Below are positions 1-6,450 of a DNA stretch of 8,618 bases, in pieces. Under the pieces are notes generated by a model. It ran no database searches and was not told the DNA's origin. It saw only the letters and a program-made list of their open reading frames with translations. Numbering within the stretch: the stretch's first letter is position 1; every line of letters starts with the position of its first letter. Made by a program: the position numbers and the translations under genes. The DNA is from Treponema sp. (GTDB lineage: Bacteria > Spirochaetota > Spirochaetia > Treponematales > Treponemataceae): positions 1 to 8,618 of the forward strand of contig JAFTEK010000091.1 of the NCBI GenBank assembly GCA_017453705.1. The letters are read 5' to 3'.

Positions 1-354
1 CCATTTATACTGCTTGAAATCGGCGGCAACAGGGGCTGGCTATGCTTTGCAATACTATGGCTGCTTGTGGCAGCCCTTATAGCCCTTTACTCATCTCTGG
101 GCAAGAAGATAAGGGCCTTTTCCATTGCCGCGTACCTGCTGCTGGGCTGGTTCTTTGTCATCCTGTTCACAGCGTTTGGAGTCGGAGGATTGCCGTCAAT
201 CAGCGTAAAGCTGCTTTTGATTGGAGCCGGTTTGTACACATTCGGGGGAATCTTCTTCTTAATGCCAAAATACAAGTGGTATCACAGCGTGTTCCATATA
301 TTCGCACTGGCAGGAAGCATCCTGCACTTCTTTGCGGTCTGGTACCTGTTTTAA
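1..354 (+). CDS. Hemolysin III / YqfA-type (PAQR family) membrane protein, C-terminal part
   Basis: Integral membrane protein of the hemolysin III/YqfA branch of the PAQR superfamily; the physiological role in bacteria is poorly defined, despite the name. The frame is open from base 1, so the N-terminal part lies outside the window and 117 residues are visible. They begin with PFILLEIGGNRGW, which fits the middle of the family, and continue with about four hydrophobic segments (roughly residues 17-30, 41-60, 69-87 and 98-117). The last part carries the family's C-terminal histidines: H95 and H99 in an HxxxH pattern (YHSVFH) and H109 in the final helix (LHFF). In PAQR proteins such histidines bind a metal, usually zinc. 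The stop is TAA at 352-354. It converges on the histidine kinase gene, 89 bases away. An apparent GTG start at 67 is just an internal valine. The family call is firm; the function is not. Confidence 0.85.
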   Translation, partial: PFILLEIGGNRGWLCFAILWLLVAALIALYSSLGKKIRAFSIAAYLLLGWFFVILFTAFGVGGLPSISVKLLLIGAGLYTFGGIFFLMPKYKWYHSVFHIFALAGSILHFFAVWYLF

Positions 355-381
355 GCTTGCCTAAGCGCTAAGAAGGGCTAC

Positions 382-440
382 TGTTCGGAAAACAACACTG
401 ACAGCTAACCTACCGGCGTTGCCAAGCCGGTTACCGAACA
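382..440. repeat. Nested inverted repeats between convergent genes (possible bidirectional terminator)
   Basis: The 89-base gap between the two convergent genes holds a nested structure. The outer arms are TGTTCGG (382-388) and CCGAACA (434-440), a perfect 7-base match. Inside are ACCGGC (412-417) and GCCGGT (426-431), a perfect 6-base stem with an 8-base loop. The outer arm starts only 3 bases after the kinase stop codon. Position suggests transcription termination for both genes, but no U-tract follows the inner stem on either strand, so a standard intrinsic terminator is not shown. Confidence 0.45.
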
Positions 441-443
441 AAT

Positions 444-2894
444 CTATTCTACCGGGGATTCATGCATCCAGCCACGGATTCCCTGCCCCACAAAGCGTTT
501 AAGGACACTTATAAGCACATCGGGCTGAAGGGGCTTGGTGATTATATCATTCATGCCGCAGTCCTTGGCTTTGTCAGCTGCATCCTTAAAGGCGTTAGCT
601 GTCAAGGCAATAATCGGAATGGTCTCGTACTCATCGCCACCAAGCTTCCTGATTGCACTTGTAGCCTCGTAGCCATTCATAACGGGCATCTGTATATCCA
701 TCAGGACTGCAATATAAGCTCCTGCGCCGGACTTCTTCATCTTCTGAACCGCAAACTCACCGTTCTCTGCCTCGTCAGCTTCCAGACCGAGGGAATTCAG
801 TATGCGGATGGCTATCTCACGATTTATCTCGTTGTCATCGACCAAAAGGACTGTTCCGGAAAGCTTCTTGTCCGCCTCTTCGTTATTGCTATCCTTGTCC
901 GGCTCCTTAGACTGCTTGTCTTTGTCAGCCTCAGAGCCAGAGTCTATGACGGGAACTTCTATGGAACAGCTAATCTGGGTTCCCTCACCGAGTTTGGTTT
1001 TTACATCTATCGTACCTTCCATCAAGTTGATGATGTTCTTGACTATATAAAGACCAAGGCCTGCCCCTGCCGCGTTCTTGGCCCTGTAGGGATTGTCAAC
1101 TTCCTGCGAGAAAGGCCTGAACATTGTCTTGGCAAACTCCTCGCTCATGCCTATTCCCGTGTCGGTAACGCTTATGTCCAGCTTGGCCTTGTTCTCCGGC
1201 AGCAGACTGACGGCAAGGACAAATGTTATCTTGCCTCCCCGCCTGGTAAAGTTGACGGCATTGTTAAGCAGGTTCAAGGCAACCTGACGGAAACGAATCT
1301 TGTCGCATAGAACGGCCACAGCAGGGCCGTTGTGGACAATCGTAAAGCTGATGTCTTTCTGTTCGCAGACCGTCTCAAAGACGCTCTCAATCTCGTTTAT
1401 AAAGTCATTAATGTAATATGGCTCGGACTGTAGTTTGACCCTCTCATTCTCAAAGTTGGACACGTCCAGAACGTCGTTTATCAAGCTCATAAGGAAGGTA
1501 TTGGCTGACTTTATCTTCTTTAAATCCTCGGTCAGCTTGGTTCTATCATCGATGTCATTGAGCGCGAAGTCAGACATATTGCTTATGATGCCCATCGGGG
1601 TACGGATGTCGTGGCTTATACGGGCTATGAAATCCAGACGGGCTATATTGGCTTTCTCCACCTCAAGGAGGGCATCTTCCATCACCTGGATACGCTTGCG
1701 ATCCTGGGCATAGCTGTCCGTGATGTCAGTGATCATCATCATAATCTGCCCGAACTTGCGGTTCAAGTACAGGAAATGTGCCTGCAGACGGCGTTGCACA
1801 CCGTTCACAACGGCAGAATAAGGAATCTTGTAGTCATCAGACTCATTAAGGGCTGACTCAATGCGATCCAAATTGACGCACTTCTCGTAAAACTCCCTCT
1901 CTTCCTTTACGACAACCTCTTTTGCCCTTGTCTTGACCATCTCAGCATAGGAGAGACTCCTGCCGACAGGCATCTTCTCGTCCTCGGCGGAATTGCTAAG
2001 AATCGTCAACTTCCCGGTCCTTATGCTGATAATGCCAACATAACTCATCGCCGCTGTCACCATACGGTCAAGAATCAGCTGCATGTTCTTTGTGCCGGTA
2101 ACATCCTCAGCCCAGGTCACAGCCTCTACGTGCCCGGTCTCAGGGTTCTGGCTCATGGACAGGTTGGAGTGAATCCACTTATACTCACCCTCAAAGCCAA
2201 GAACCGGATAATCTATGGAAAACTGCTTCATTCCGTCCTTAAATCGCTCAAGAAGAACGGAAATATTGAATTTCTTGAAGAACTCGTTCTTTATCTCATC
2301 ATCAACTATGTCGTCCGCAACCTTGCTCAGGAATTCACTGGCTTTCTCGGACTTCTGCCTTTCCTCGACACTGGGGAAAATACTCCTTACGCTGATAAAG
2401 CTGTCGCTGGACAAATCCAGCCTTGCCGAAGAAAGCGCGCTGTGCATCTTGGACTCGAACATAGTGTTCATGTCATCAAAACGATTGCGCTCATTTATTA
2501 TTTCTGTTATATCCTGCGAAATACCTATGGCACAGTCGGACTGCCCCTTGCCGTCCTTCTCAGCTATCATGATTATATGCTCATAACGGCCTTTCATGGG
2601 GCCGTCACGCCTGTATCGGACAGTACACTCAGCCTTGCTTTCCCCAGAGTCTATGGCCTCATACATTGCCCTGTAGCTGGCAATGCTGGAATCCTCAAAG
2701 TAAGACTCTACGGAGCGGGGTACTCCAGCGATAATCTCAGGAAAGTAGAAGTCTTTGTAATACGAAGAGGTATAGCCATTGTCTGTGAATTTGACGGTTT
2801 TTTCCTTGATGTTGTATTCCCAAACAGCAAGGCGGAAACCTTCCACAGCTGTCTGGTAAATGAGCCTGTTCTTCTTTTCATCTGCTAAAGGCAT
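444..2894 (-). CDS. Soluble hybrid sensor histidine kinase (PAS-like / HisKA / HATPase / receiver)
   Basis: An 816-residue hybrid histidine kinase: an intracellular signal should trigger ATP-dependent phosphorylation of a histidine, then transfer to the attached receiver. There is no signal peptide or membrane segment, so it is cytoplasmic. The N-terminal half holds PAS-like sensor modules: about 15-135 (ending in GISQDITE, typical of a PAC motif), about 215-270 (WIHSN, then TWAEDVTG) and a weaker one at about 285-395. The dimerisation domain has the H-box ARISHDIRTP with H428. The ATPase domain has an N-box at N544/N545, DTGIGM (578-583) and GAGLGL (610-615). A charged Lys/Asp/Glu-rich linker (651-679) leads to the receiver: acidic pair D686/D687, phospho-acceptor D733 (LMDIQMP), T765 and K787. 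No HPt domain or output regulator is present here, so the downstream partner is unknown. The ATG at 2894 follows an AAGGAG ribosome site and is divergent from pfkA. Confidence 0.93.
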   Translation of the reverse strand: MPLADEKKNRLIYQTAVEGFRLAVWEYNIKEKTVKFTDNGYTSSYYKDFYFPEIIAGVPRSVESYFEDSSIASYRAMYEAIDSGESKAECTVRYRRDGPMKGRYEHIIMIAEKDGKGQSDCAIGISQDITEIINERNRFDDMNTMFESKMHSALSSARLDLSSDSFISVRSIFPSVEERQKSEKASEFLSKVADDIVDDEIKNEFFKKFNISVLLERFKDGMKQFSIDYPVLGFEGEYKWIHSNLSMSQNPETGHVEAVTWAEDVTGTKNMQLILDRMVTAAMSYVGIISIRTGKLTILSNSAEDEKMPVGRSLSYAEMVKTRAKEVVVKEEREFYEKCVNLDRIESALNESDDYKIPYSAVVNGVQRRLQAHFLYLNRKFGQIMMMITDITDSYAQDRKRIQVMEDALLEVEKANIARLDFIARISHDIRTPMGIISNMSDFALNDIDDRTKLTEDLKKIKSANTFLMSLINDVLDVSNFENERVKLQSEPYYINDFINEIESVFETVCEQKDISFTIVHNGPAVAVLCDKIRFRQVALNLLNNAVNFTRRGGKITFVLAVSLLPENKAKLDISVTDTGIGMSEEFAKTMFRPFSQEVDNPYRAKNAAGAGLGLYIVKNIINLMEGTIDVKTKLGEGTQISCSIEVPVIDSGSEADKDKQSKEPDKDSNNEEADKKLSGTVLLVDDNEINREIAIRILNSLGLEADEAENGEFAVQKMKKSGAGAYIAVLMDIQMPVMNGYEATSAIRKLGGDEYETIPIIALTANAFKDAADKAKDCGMNDIITKPLQPDVLISVLKRFVGQGIRGWMHESPVE

Positions 2895-2940
2895 AGCAGG
2901 TCACTCTCCTTGTCAAACTTGTTAAAATGACTCCAAAGCG

Positions 2941-2969
2941 ATTATAGCACGGAAGGCGGCAAAGCACAA
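2941..2969 (-). promoter_or_regulatory. Promoter of the hybrid kinase gene (extended -10)
   Basis: Reading the minus strand, a perfect TATAAT (2946 down to 2941) is preceded by TG one base upstream, making an extended -10. A weak -35, TTGTGC (2969 down to 2964), lies 17 bases upstream. A start near 2934 gives a leader of about 40 bases, with AAGGAG before the ATG at 2894. Confidence 0.7.
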
Positions 2970-2987
2970 GTGCAAAAATCCTTACTG

Positions 2988-3016
2988 TTGACAAAAACAG
3001 AATCTCCTTGTATTAT
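2988..3016 (+). promoter_or_regulatory. Sigma-70-type promoter of pfkA-trkH
   Basis: A perfect -35 box TTGACA (2988-2993), a 17-base spacer and TATTAT (3011-3016, five of six to consensus) form a strong housekeeping-type promoter. Transcription should begin near 3023, leaving a leader of about 50 bases. The ribosome site GGAG is at 3061-3064, 8 bases before the ATG. The -35 boxes of this promoter and the divergent kinase promoter are 18 bases apart, so one bound protein could affect both. Confidence 0.85.
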
Positions 3017-3072
3017 CGGGATATAGCTACAAATAGTTTAAAAATGTCGAGTCTGAAAACGGAGTAAACAGT

Positions 3073-4062
3073 ATGGCAAACGTTAATGTGATAGGTGTGC
3101 TTACAAGCGGCGGCGATGCACCGGGAATGACTGCGGCAATCCGTGCCGTTGTTAGGACGGCGATAGCCAGGGGACTTAAGGTCAAAGGCATAAAGAAGGG
3201 CTACCAGGGACTTTTGAACGGTGAAATCGTGGACATGGACACAAAGTCAGTCTCCCATATACTGGAGAGGGGCGGAACTATCCTTGGAACAGCCCGAAGC
3301 GAAGAATTCATGTATGACGAGGGAAAGAAGAAGGGTGCGGATATATGCAGGAAAAACGGCATAGACGCACTGGTCGTCATTGGCGGAGACGGCTCCTACA
3401 AAGGGGCTTTGGGCCTGTCCAAGCACGGCATAAACATCGTGGGCATCCCCGCCACCATAGACCTGGACATAGCGTGCACAGAATACACAATTGGCTTTGA
3501 CACAGCTGTCAACACAGCTATGGAAGCCATAGACAAGGTGAAGGACACATCCTCTTCCCACGAGAGATGCAGCATCATCGAAGTGATGGGGCGTCATGCA
3601 GGATACATAGCCCTCTGGTGCGGAATGACCAATGGGGCAGAAGACATCCTGCTGCCAGAGAAAAACGAGGAATTCAACGAAGGCAAGATTGTCAAAAGCA
3701 TAATCGAGAACCGCAAGAAGGGCAAGGTTCACCACATAATCATCAATGCGGAAGGGACTGACAGCGACTCGGAGGAACTCGCCAAGAAAATAGAGGCAGC
3801 GACAAAGATAGAGACCCGCTCCACAGTCCTGGGTTACATCCAGAGGGGCGGCAGCCCCAGCGCAAAAGACCGCTACTATGCATCTGTAATGGGGGCTTAT
3901 GCCGTGGACTTGCTCAAAGCCGGCAAGCAAAACAGGATTGTCTGCTTCCAAAAAGGCTCGTTCATGGACATGGACATAGACGATGCCCTGAACATGCCAA
4001 AGAAGGACATAGACGGCTACCAGTTTGAGATAGCCCAGCTACTCTCCTCCGAACCGGCCTAA
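3073..4062 (+). CDS. pfkA: ATP-dependent 6-phosphofructokinase, variant active site
   Basis: Phosphorylates fructose 6-phosphate to fructose 1,6-bisphosphate, the committed step of glycolysis, in the cytoplasm, usually as a tetramer. At 329 residues it is close to the E. coli PfkA length and colinear with it throughout. Visible motifs are TSGGDAPGM (11-19), GGDGS (104-108; the second Gly marks ATP use, where PPi enzymes carry Asp), the catalytic loop at 126-133 with base D130 (E. coli D127), SSHER with R165, MGR (172-174), E227 and IQRGGSP (256-262). Three positions differ from E. coli: A127 replaces Gly124, L131 replaces Asn128 and Y255 replaces His249, a fructose-6-phosphate contact. Leu in this loop also occurs, as I remember, in Clostridial PfkA; the Ala and Tyr look less usual. 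GGAG lies 8 bases before the ATG. trkH starts 8 bases after the stop, so the two are probably cotranscribed. The family is certain; phosphoryl donor and kinetics are inferred. Confidence 0.96.
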   Translation: MANVNVIGVLTSGGDAPGMTAAIRAVVRTAIARGLKVKGIKKGYQGLLNGEIVDMDTKSVSHILERGGTILGTARSEEFMYDEGKKKGADICRKNGIDALVVIGGDGSYKGALGLSKHGINIVGIPATIDLDIACTEYTIGFDTAVNTAMEAIDKVKDTSSSHERCSIIEVMGRHAGYIALWCGMTNGAEDILLPEKNEEFNEGKIVKSIIENRKKGKVHHIIINAEGTDSDSEELAKKIEAATKIETRSTVLGYIQRGGSPSAKDRYYASVMGAYAVDLLKAGKQNRIVCFQKGSFMDMDIDDALNMPKKDIDGYQFEIAQLLSSEPA

Positions 4063-4070
4063 GGCCAAAG

Positions 4071-5513
4071 ATGATTGCCAGCGTAGTCAAGATAGTATCA
4101 GTCGTAATCGGGATTGTCGGACTCACATTCGTCATACCGATTGCGGCGGCGGCCTCATGCGGAGAGAGCGAGATGATTCCTTTCTTCGCCCTTCCCATGG
4201 CAGGCGGCCTGGTGCTGGCAGCCACGGTTATCTTTCTCACACGAAAAAAAAGCAAGCCCCTCAGCATAAGAGCCTCGTTCTCTGTGGTTGCCCTGGCGTG
4301 GACAAGCGCAATCCTCATGGGAGCCATCCCCCTCTACATATCCGGCGCAATCCCCAGCATAGCGGGAGCAATCTTCGAGAGCGTCTCCGGTTTCACAACG
4401 ACCGGTGCCACAAACGTCGCGGACATTGAATCCCTGCCCCTCAGCATAAACCTATGGAGATGCCAGACCCACTGGCTGGGCGGCATGGGAATAGTCGCGC
4501 TGACAGTGGCCCTGATGCCAATACTCGGAGTCGGAGGCTTCCAGCTCATAAAGGCGGAAACAACAGGCCCCGACAAGGGCAAGTTCACCCCAAAAATAAC
4601 GACGACGGCCAAACTGCTCTGGTTCATATACCTTGGGATGACAGTCTTACACACCCTGATGCTCTACCTTGCGGGTATGAACCTGCTTGACAGCCTGGCA
4701 CATGCATTCTCATCAATGGGAACAGGGGGCTTTTCCACAAAATCAGCAAGCATAGCCTTTTATGACTCCCCTGCTATAGACTTAATCTGCAGCATTTTCA
4801 TGTTCCTGTCCGGGATTAATTTCACGCTCTACTACTACCTGTTCACGGGCAGGCTCTCGGAAATAAAAAAGGACACAGAGCTAAAAGTCTACGCTTCCAT
4901 CGTAATACTGGCAGGCCTCATAATCACATTGTTGGAAAAAGGAACTTTCGGCTCTTTCTGGCATTCCTTACGTTACGCCTTCTTCCAAGTCATATCGATA
5001 ATCACGACCACAGGATACAGCAGCTGGGACTACACCTTCTGGAAACCTTCCAGCCAGATGGTAATATTGCTTTTGTTCTTCATAGGAGGATGCGCAGGTT
5101 CAACCAGCGGAGGCTTTAAAGTCATAAGGTGGTCAGTGCTGGCGAAGCAGCTTCACAACGAAATCCAGCGTATGCTCCTTCCGCATGGGGTGTTCACGAT
5201 AAGGATAAACGGTATGCCCGGCAGAAAGGACATAGTGTACAGCGTGGCGGCTTTCTTCTTTCTTTACGTTGTACTGTTGCTTTTGACAACTTTTGCCACA
5301 TGCCTTGCAGGAATGGATTTGTTCACATCGCTGACAGGGGCACTTAGCATGGTAGGAAATATAGGGCCTGCCTTTAACATGCTCGGGCCTGCCTACAGCT
5401 GCGCATCCCTTCCTGACTCCGTGAAATGGGTATACTGCCTGGCCATGCTCGCAGGCCGCCTGGAGTTTTACACGATTATGATTTATTTCTTTCCCTCTTA
5501 CTGGAAAAAGTAA
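4071..5513 (+). CDS. trkH: TrkH-family potassium uptake channel subunit
   Basis: Inner-membrane ion-conducting subunit of a Trk/Ktr-type potassium uptake system. The 480 residues match the usual TrkH length and are mostly hydrophobic. They contain the fourfold pore-loop repeat of the superfamily, each with its filter glycine: TTTGATN (109-115), MGTGGFS (216-222), TTTGYSS (312-318) and VGNIGPAF (428-435). The conserved turn GGCAGSTSGG (339-348) is the intramembrane gate loop region of TrkH. The C-terminus ends soon after the last helix, as in the family. Conductance normally depends on a cytoplasmic nucleotide-binding partner, TrkA or KtrA, and none is encoded here. The ATG lies 8 bases after the pfkA stop with only a partial ribosome site (AAGG across that stop), suggesting translational coupling to pfkA. 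Potassium selectivity is inferred from the glycines; some relatives also carry sodium. Confidence 0.94.
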   Translation: MIASVVKIVSVVIGIVGLTFVIPIAAAASCGESEMIPFFALPMAGGLVLAATVIFLTRKKSKPLSIRASFSVVALAWTSAILMGAIPLYISGAIPSIAGAIFESVSGFTTTGATNVADIESLPLSINLWRCQTHWLGGMGIVALTVALMPILGVGGFQLIKAETTGPDKGKFTPKITTTAKLLWFIYLGMTVLHTLMLYLAGMNLLDSLAHAFSSMGTGGFSTKSASIAFYDSPAIDLICSIFMFLSGINFTLYYYLFTGRLSEIKKDTELKVYASIVILAGLIITLLEKGTFGSFWHSLRYAFFQVISIITTTGYSSWDYTFWKPSSQMVILLLFFIGGCAGSTSGGFKVIRWSVLAKQLHNEIQRMLLPHGVFTIRINGMPGRKDIVYSVAAFFFLYVVLLLLTTFATCLAGMDLFTSLTGALSMVGNIGPAFNMLGPAYSCASLPDSVKWVYCLAMLAGRLEFYTIMIYFFPSYWKK

Positions 5514-5535
5514 GGATTCACACTTTCTTTCAATC

Positions 5536-5569
5536 ACACCCCCCGATGCAGAGCATCGGAGTATGGTGT
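5536..5569 (+). terminator. Hairpin after trkH, candidate terminator
   Basis: CCGATGC (5543-5549) and GCATCGG (5553-5559) form a perfect 7-base stem with the loop AGA. Across an internal bulge, ACACC (5536-5540) pairs with GGTGT (5565-5569). It begins 22 bases after the trkH stop, where a terminator is expected. Only TTCTCT follows, not a proper U-tract; a run of five T occurs later (5605-5609). Termination is therefore inferred from position and structure. It may also serve the convergent lipoprotein gene. Confidence 0.5.
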
Positions 5570-5590
5570 TCTCTAGCGGTGGTTGCACTC

Positions 5591-5648
5591 GGGTCTAATC
5601 CCCCTTTTTCGACGCAGAGCGCAGGCCCTTTGGACAGGTATTAGACCC
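5591..5648. repeat. 9-base inverted repeat reaching into the lipoprotein stop codon
   Basis: GGGTCTAAT (5591-5599) and ATTAGACCC (5640-5648) are perfect inverted copies separated by 40 bases. The second copy contains the stop codon and last codon of the minus-strand lipoprotein gene. Between them are a run of five C then five T (5600-5609) and CGACGCAGAGCGC (5610-5622), which resembles the core of the hairpin at 5543-5559. The role is unknown; a fold at the end of the minus-strand transcript is possible. Confidence 0.35.
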
Positions 5649-6450
5649 TCGGCACGAATAAAGCTTCTTTTTTTCTGAGCTGATAGAACTCCAGGGCTAT
5701 CGTCGCGTAGTTCCACTTGGATTTATTTGAATTCAGTCCGTTAGGATAGGAATTCAAGCTGGCCACCTGCTCCAGTTCCTCCCTGCTCCGGCTCATCCCC
5801 GCGTTATATGCAGTGGCAAGGAGAACGAGCCTGTCCTCATCCCCCAGCTCCCCAAGATTAAATTTCTCACTACAGATGTCCATGAATGCATACAAGTAGT
5901 CAGCCTCACCTGCAAGGCTATTTATCCGCCCAACCCTCCGGCTGCGCTCCGCCAAACTCTTGTTGCCCCCACCAAAATCTATGCCCGGATACTGCGACTT
6001 AAGGGCGGTTGACAGAGCCACATAGCGTTCTATCGTTTCTGCAAAGGCAACATTCATCTGGAAATGGCCTATCGTGCATCCGGCAAACGACGGTGAAACA
6101 GAATAGACCAGCTTGGTCGCAAGGAATTCCATAAAATTGCGGAATCCGCCATAGCGCAGCATCTCTGGAAAAACAATGGAAAGCGCGAAATCGCAGTCCT
6201 CCAGCCCCCGCTCCTCCAGCTCAGAAGAAAGGCTTTCATATAGGGCAAGAGCCGACTCGTAGCTTTTTGAATTCTCAATAGCATAGGAAACCAAGCCGTT
6301 ATCAGCATATACAGAATTATAATAACTTCCAAGCCCCTCTTCCGCCCCCCCTGACTTTACACAGGAAACAAGCGGAAGAACCAGAACAAGCCCAAGGGCA
6401 GGCAGCAAACGAGAAAAAACAGAATTCAGCAGGCAGAAACGGGCTTTCAT
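5641..6450 (-). CDS. Putative lysozyme-like (lytic-transglycosylase-like) lipoprotein
   Basis: A 269-residue predicted lipoprotein, probably acting on peptidoglycan glycan strands in the periplasm. Residues 1-30 form a signal peptide with a hydrophobic stretch and the lipobox LVSC, so C30 is the likely lipidated residue. Three spaced motifs recall the lysozyme/SLT fold: FPEMLRYGG (94-102) with candidate catalytic E96, GHFQM (128-132) in the place of the SLT motif GLMQ, and ATAYNAG (212-218), matching the third SLT motif. The 32 residues between E96 and GHFQM exceed the usual SLT spacing, so this is a divergent branch; I recall similar FPE...GxFQM proteins annotated as hypothetical in Bacteroidetes. 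Its ATG overlaps the stop of the upstream exported-protein gene in ATGA, with GAGG just before, so translation is probably coupled. Lipoprotein status is well supported, enzymatic activity is inferred, and a structural or binding role without catalysis remains possible. Confidence 0.7.
   Translation of the reverse strand: MKARFCLLNSVFSRLLPALGLVLVLPLVSCVKSGGAEEGLGSYYNSVYADNGLVSYAIENSKSYESALALYESLSSELEERGLEDCDFALSIVFPEMLRYGGFRNFMEFLATKLVYSVSPSFAGCTIGHFQMNVAFAETIERYVALSTALKSQYPGIDFGGGNKSLAERSRRVGRINSLAGEADYLYAFMDICSEKFNLGELGDEDRLVLLATAYNAGMSRSREELEQVASLNSYPNGLNSNKSKWNYATIALEFYQLRKKEALFVPRV

Noticed and set aside
361..440. Integron attC-like recombination site
   Set aside because: The arms suggested folded attC structure, but the core motifs GTTRRRY and RYYYAAC are not present in the required positions, and no cassette or integrase is nearby.
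462..1310. Long plus-strand open frame opposite the kinase gene (also 2130-2888)
   Set aside because: It lies antisense to the clearly conserved ATPase and receiver domains, has no ribosome site and its translation shows no family motifs.
3247..3951. 234-codon minus-strand open frame opposite pfkA
   Set aside because: Antisense shadow of a fully conserved gene; Cys-rich random-looking product.
5133..5588. 151-codon minus-strand open frame over the end of trkH
   Set aside because: Opposite the conserved TrkH pore loops; no ribosome site and no recognisable domain.
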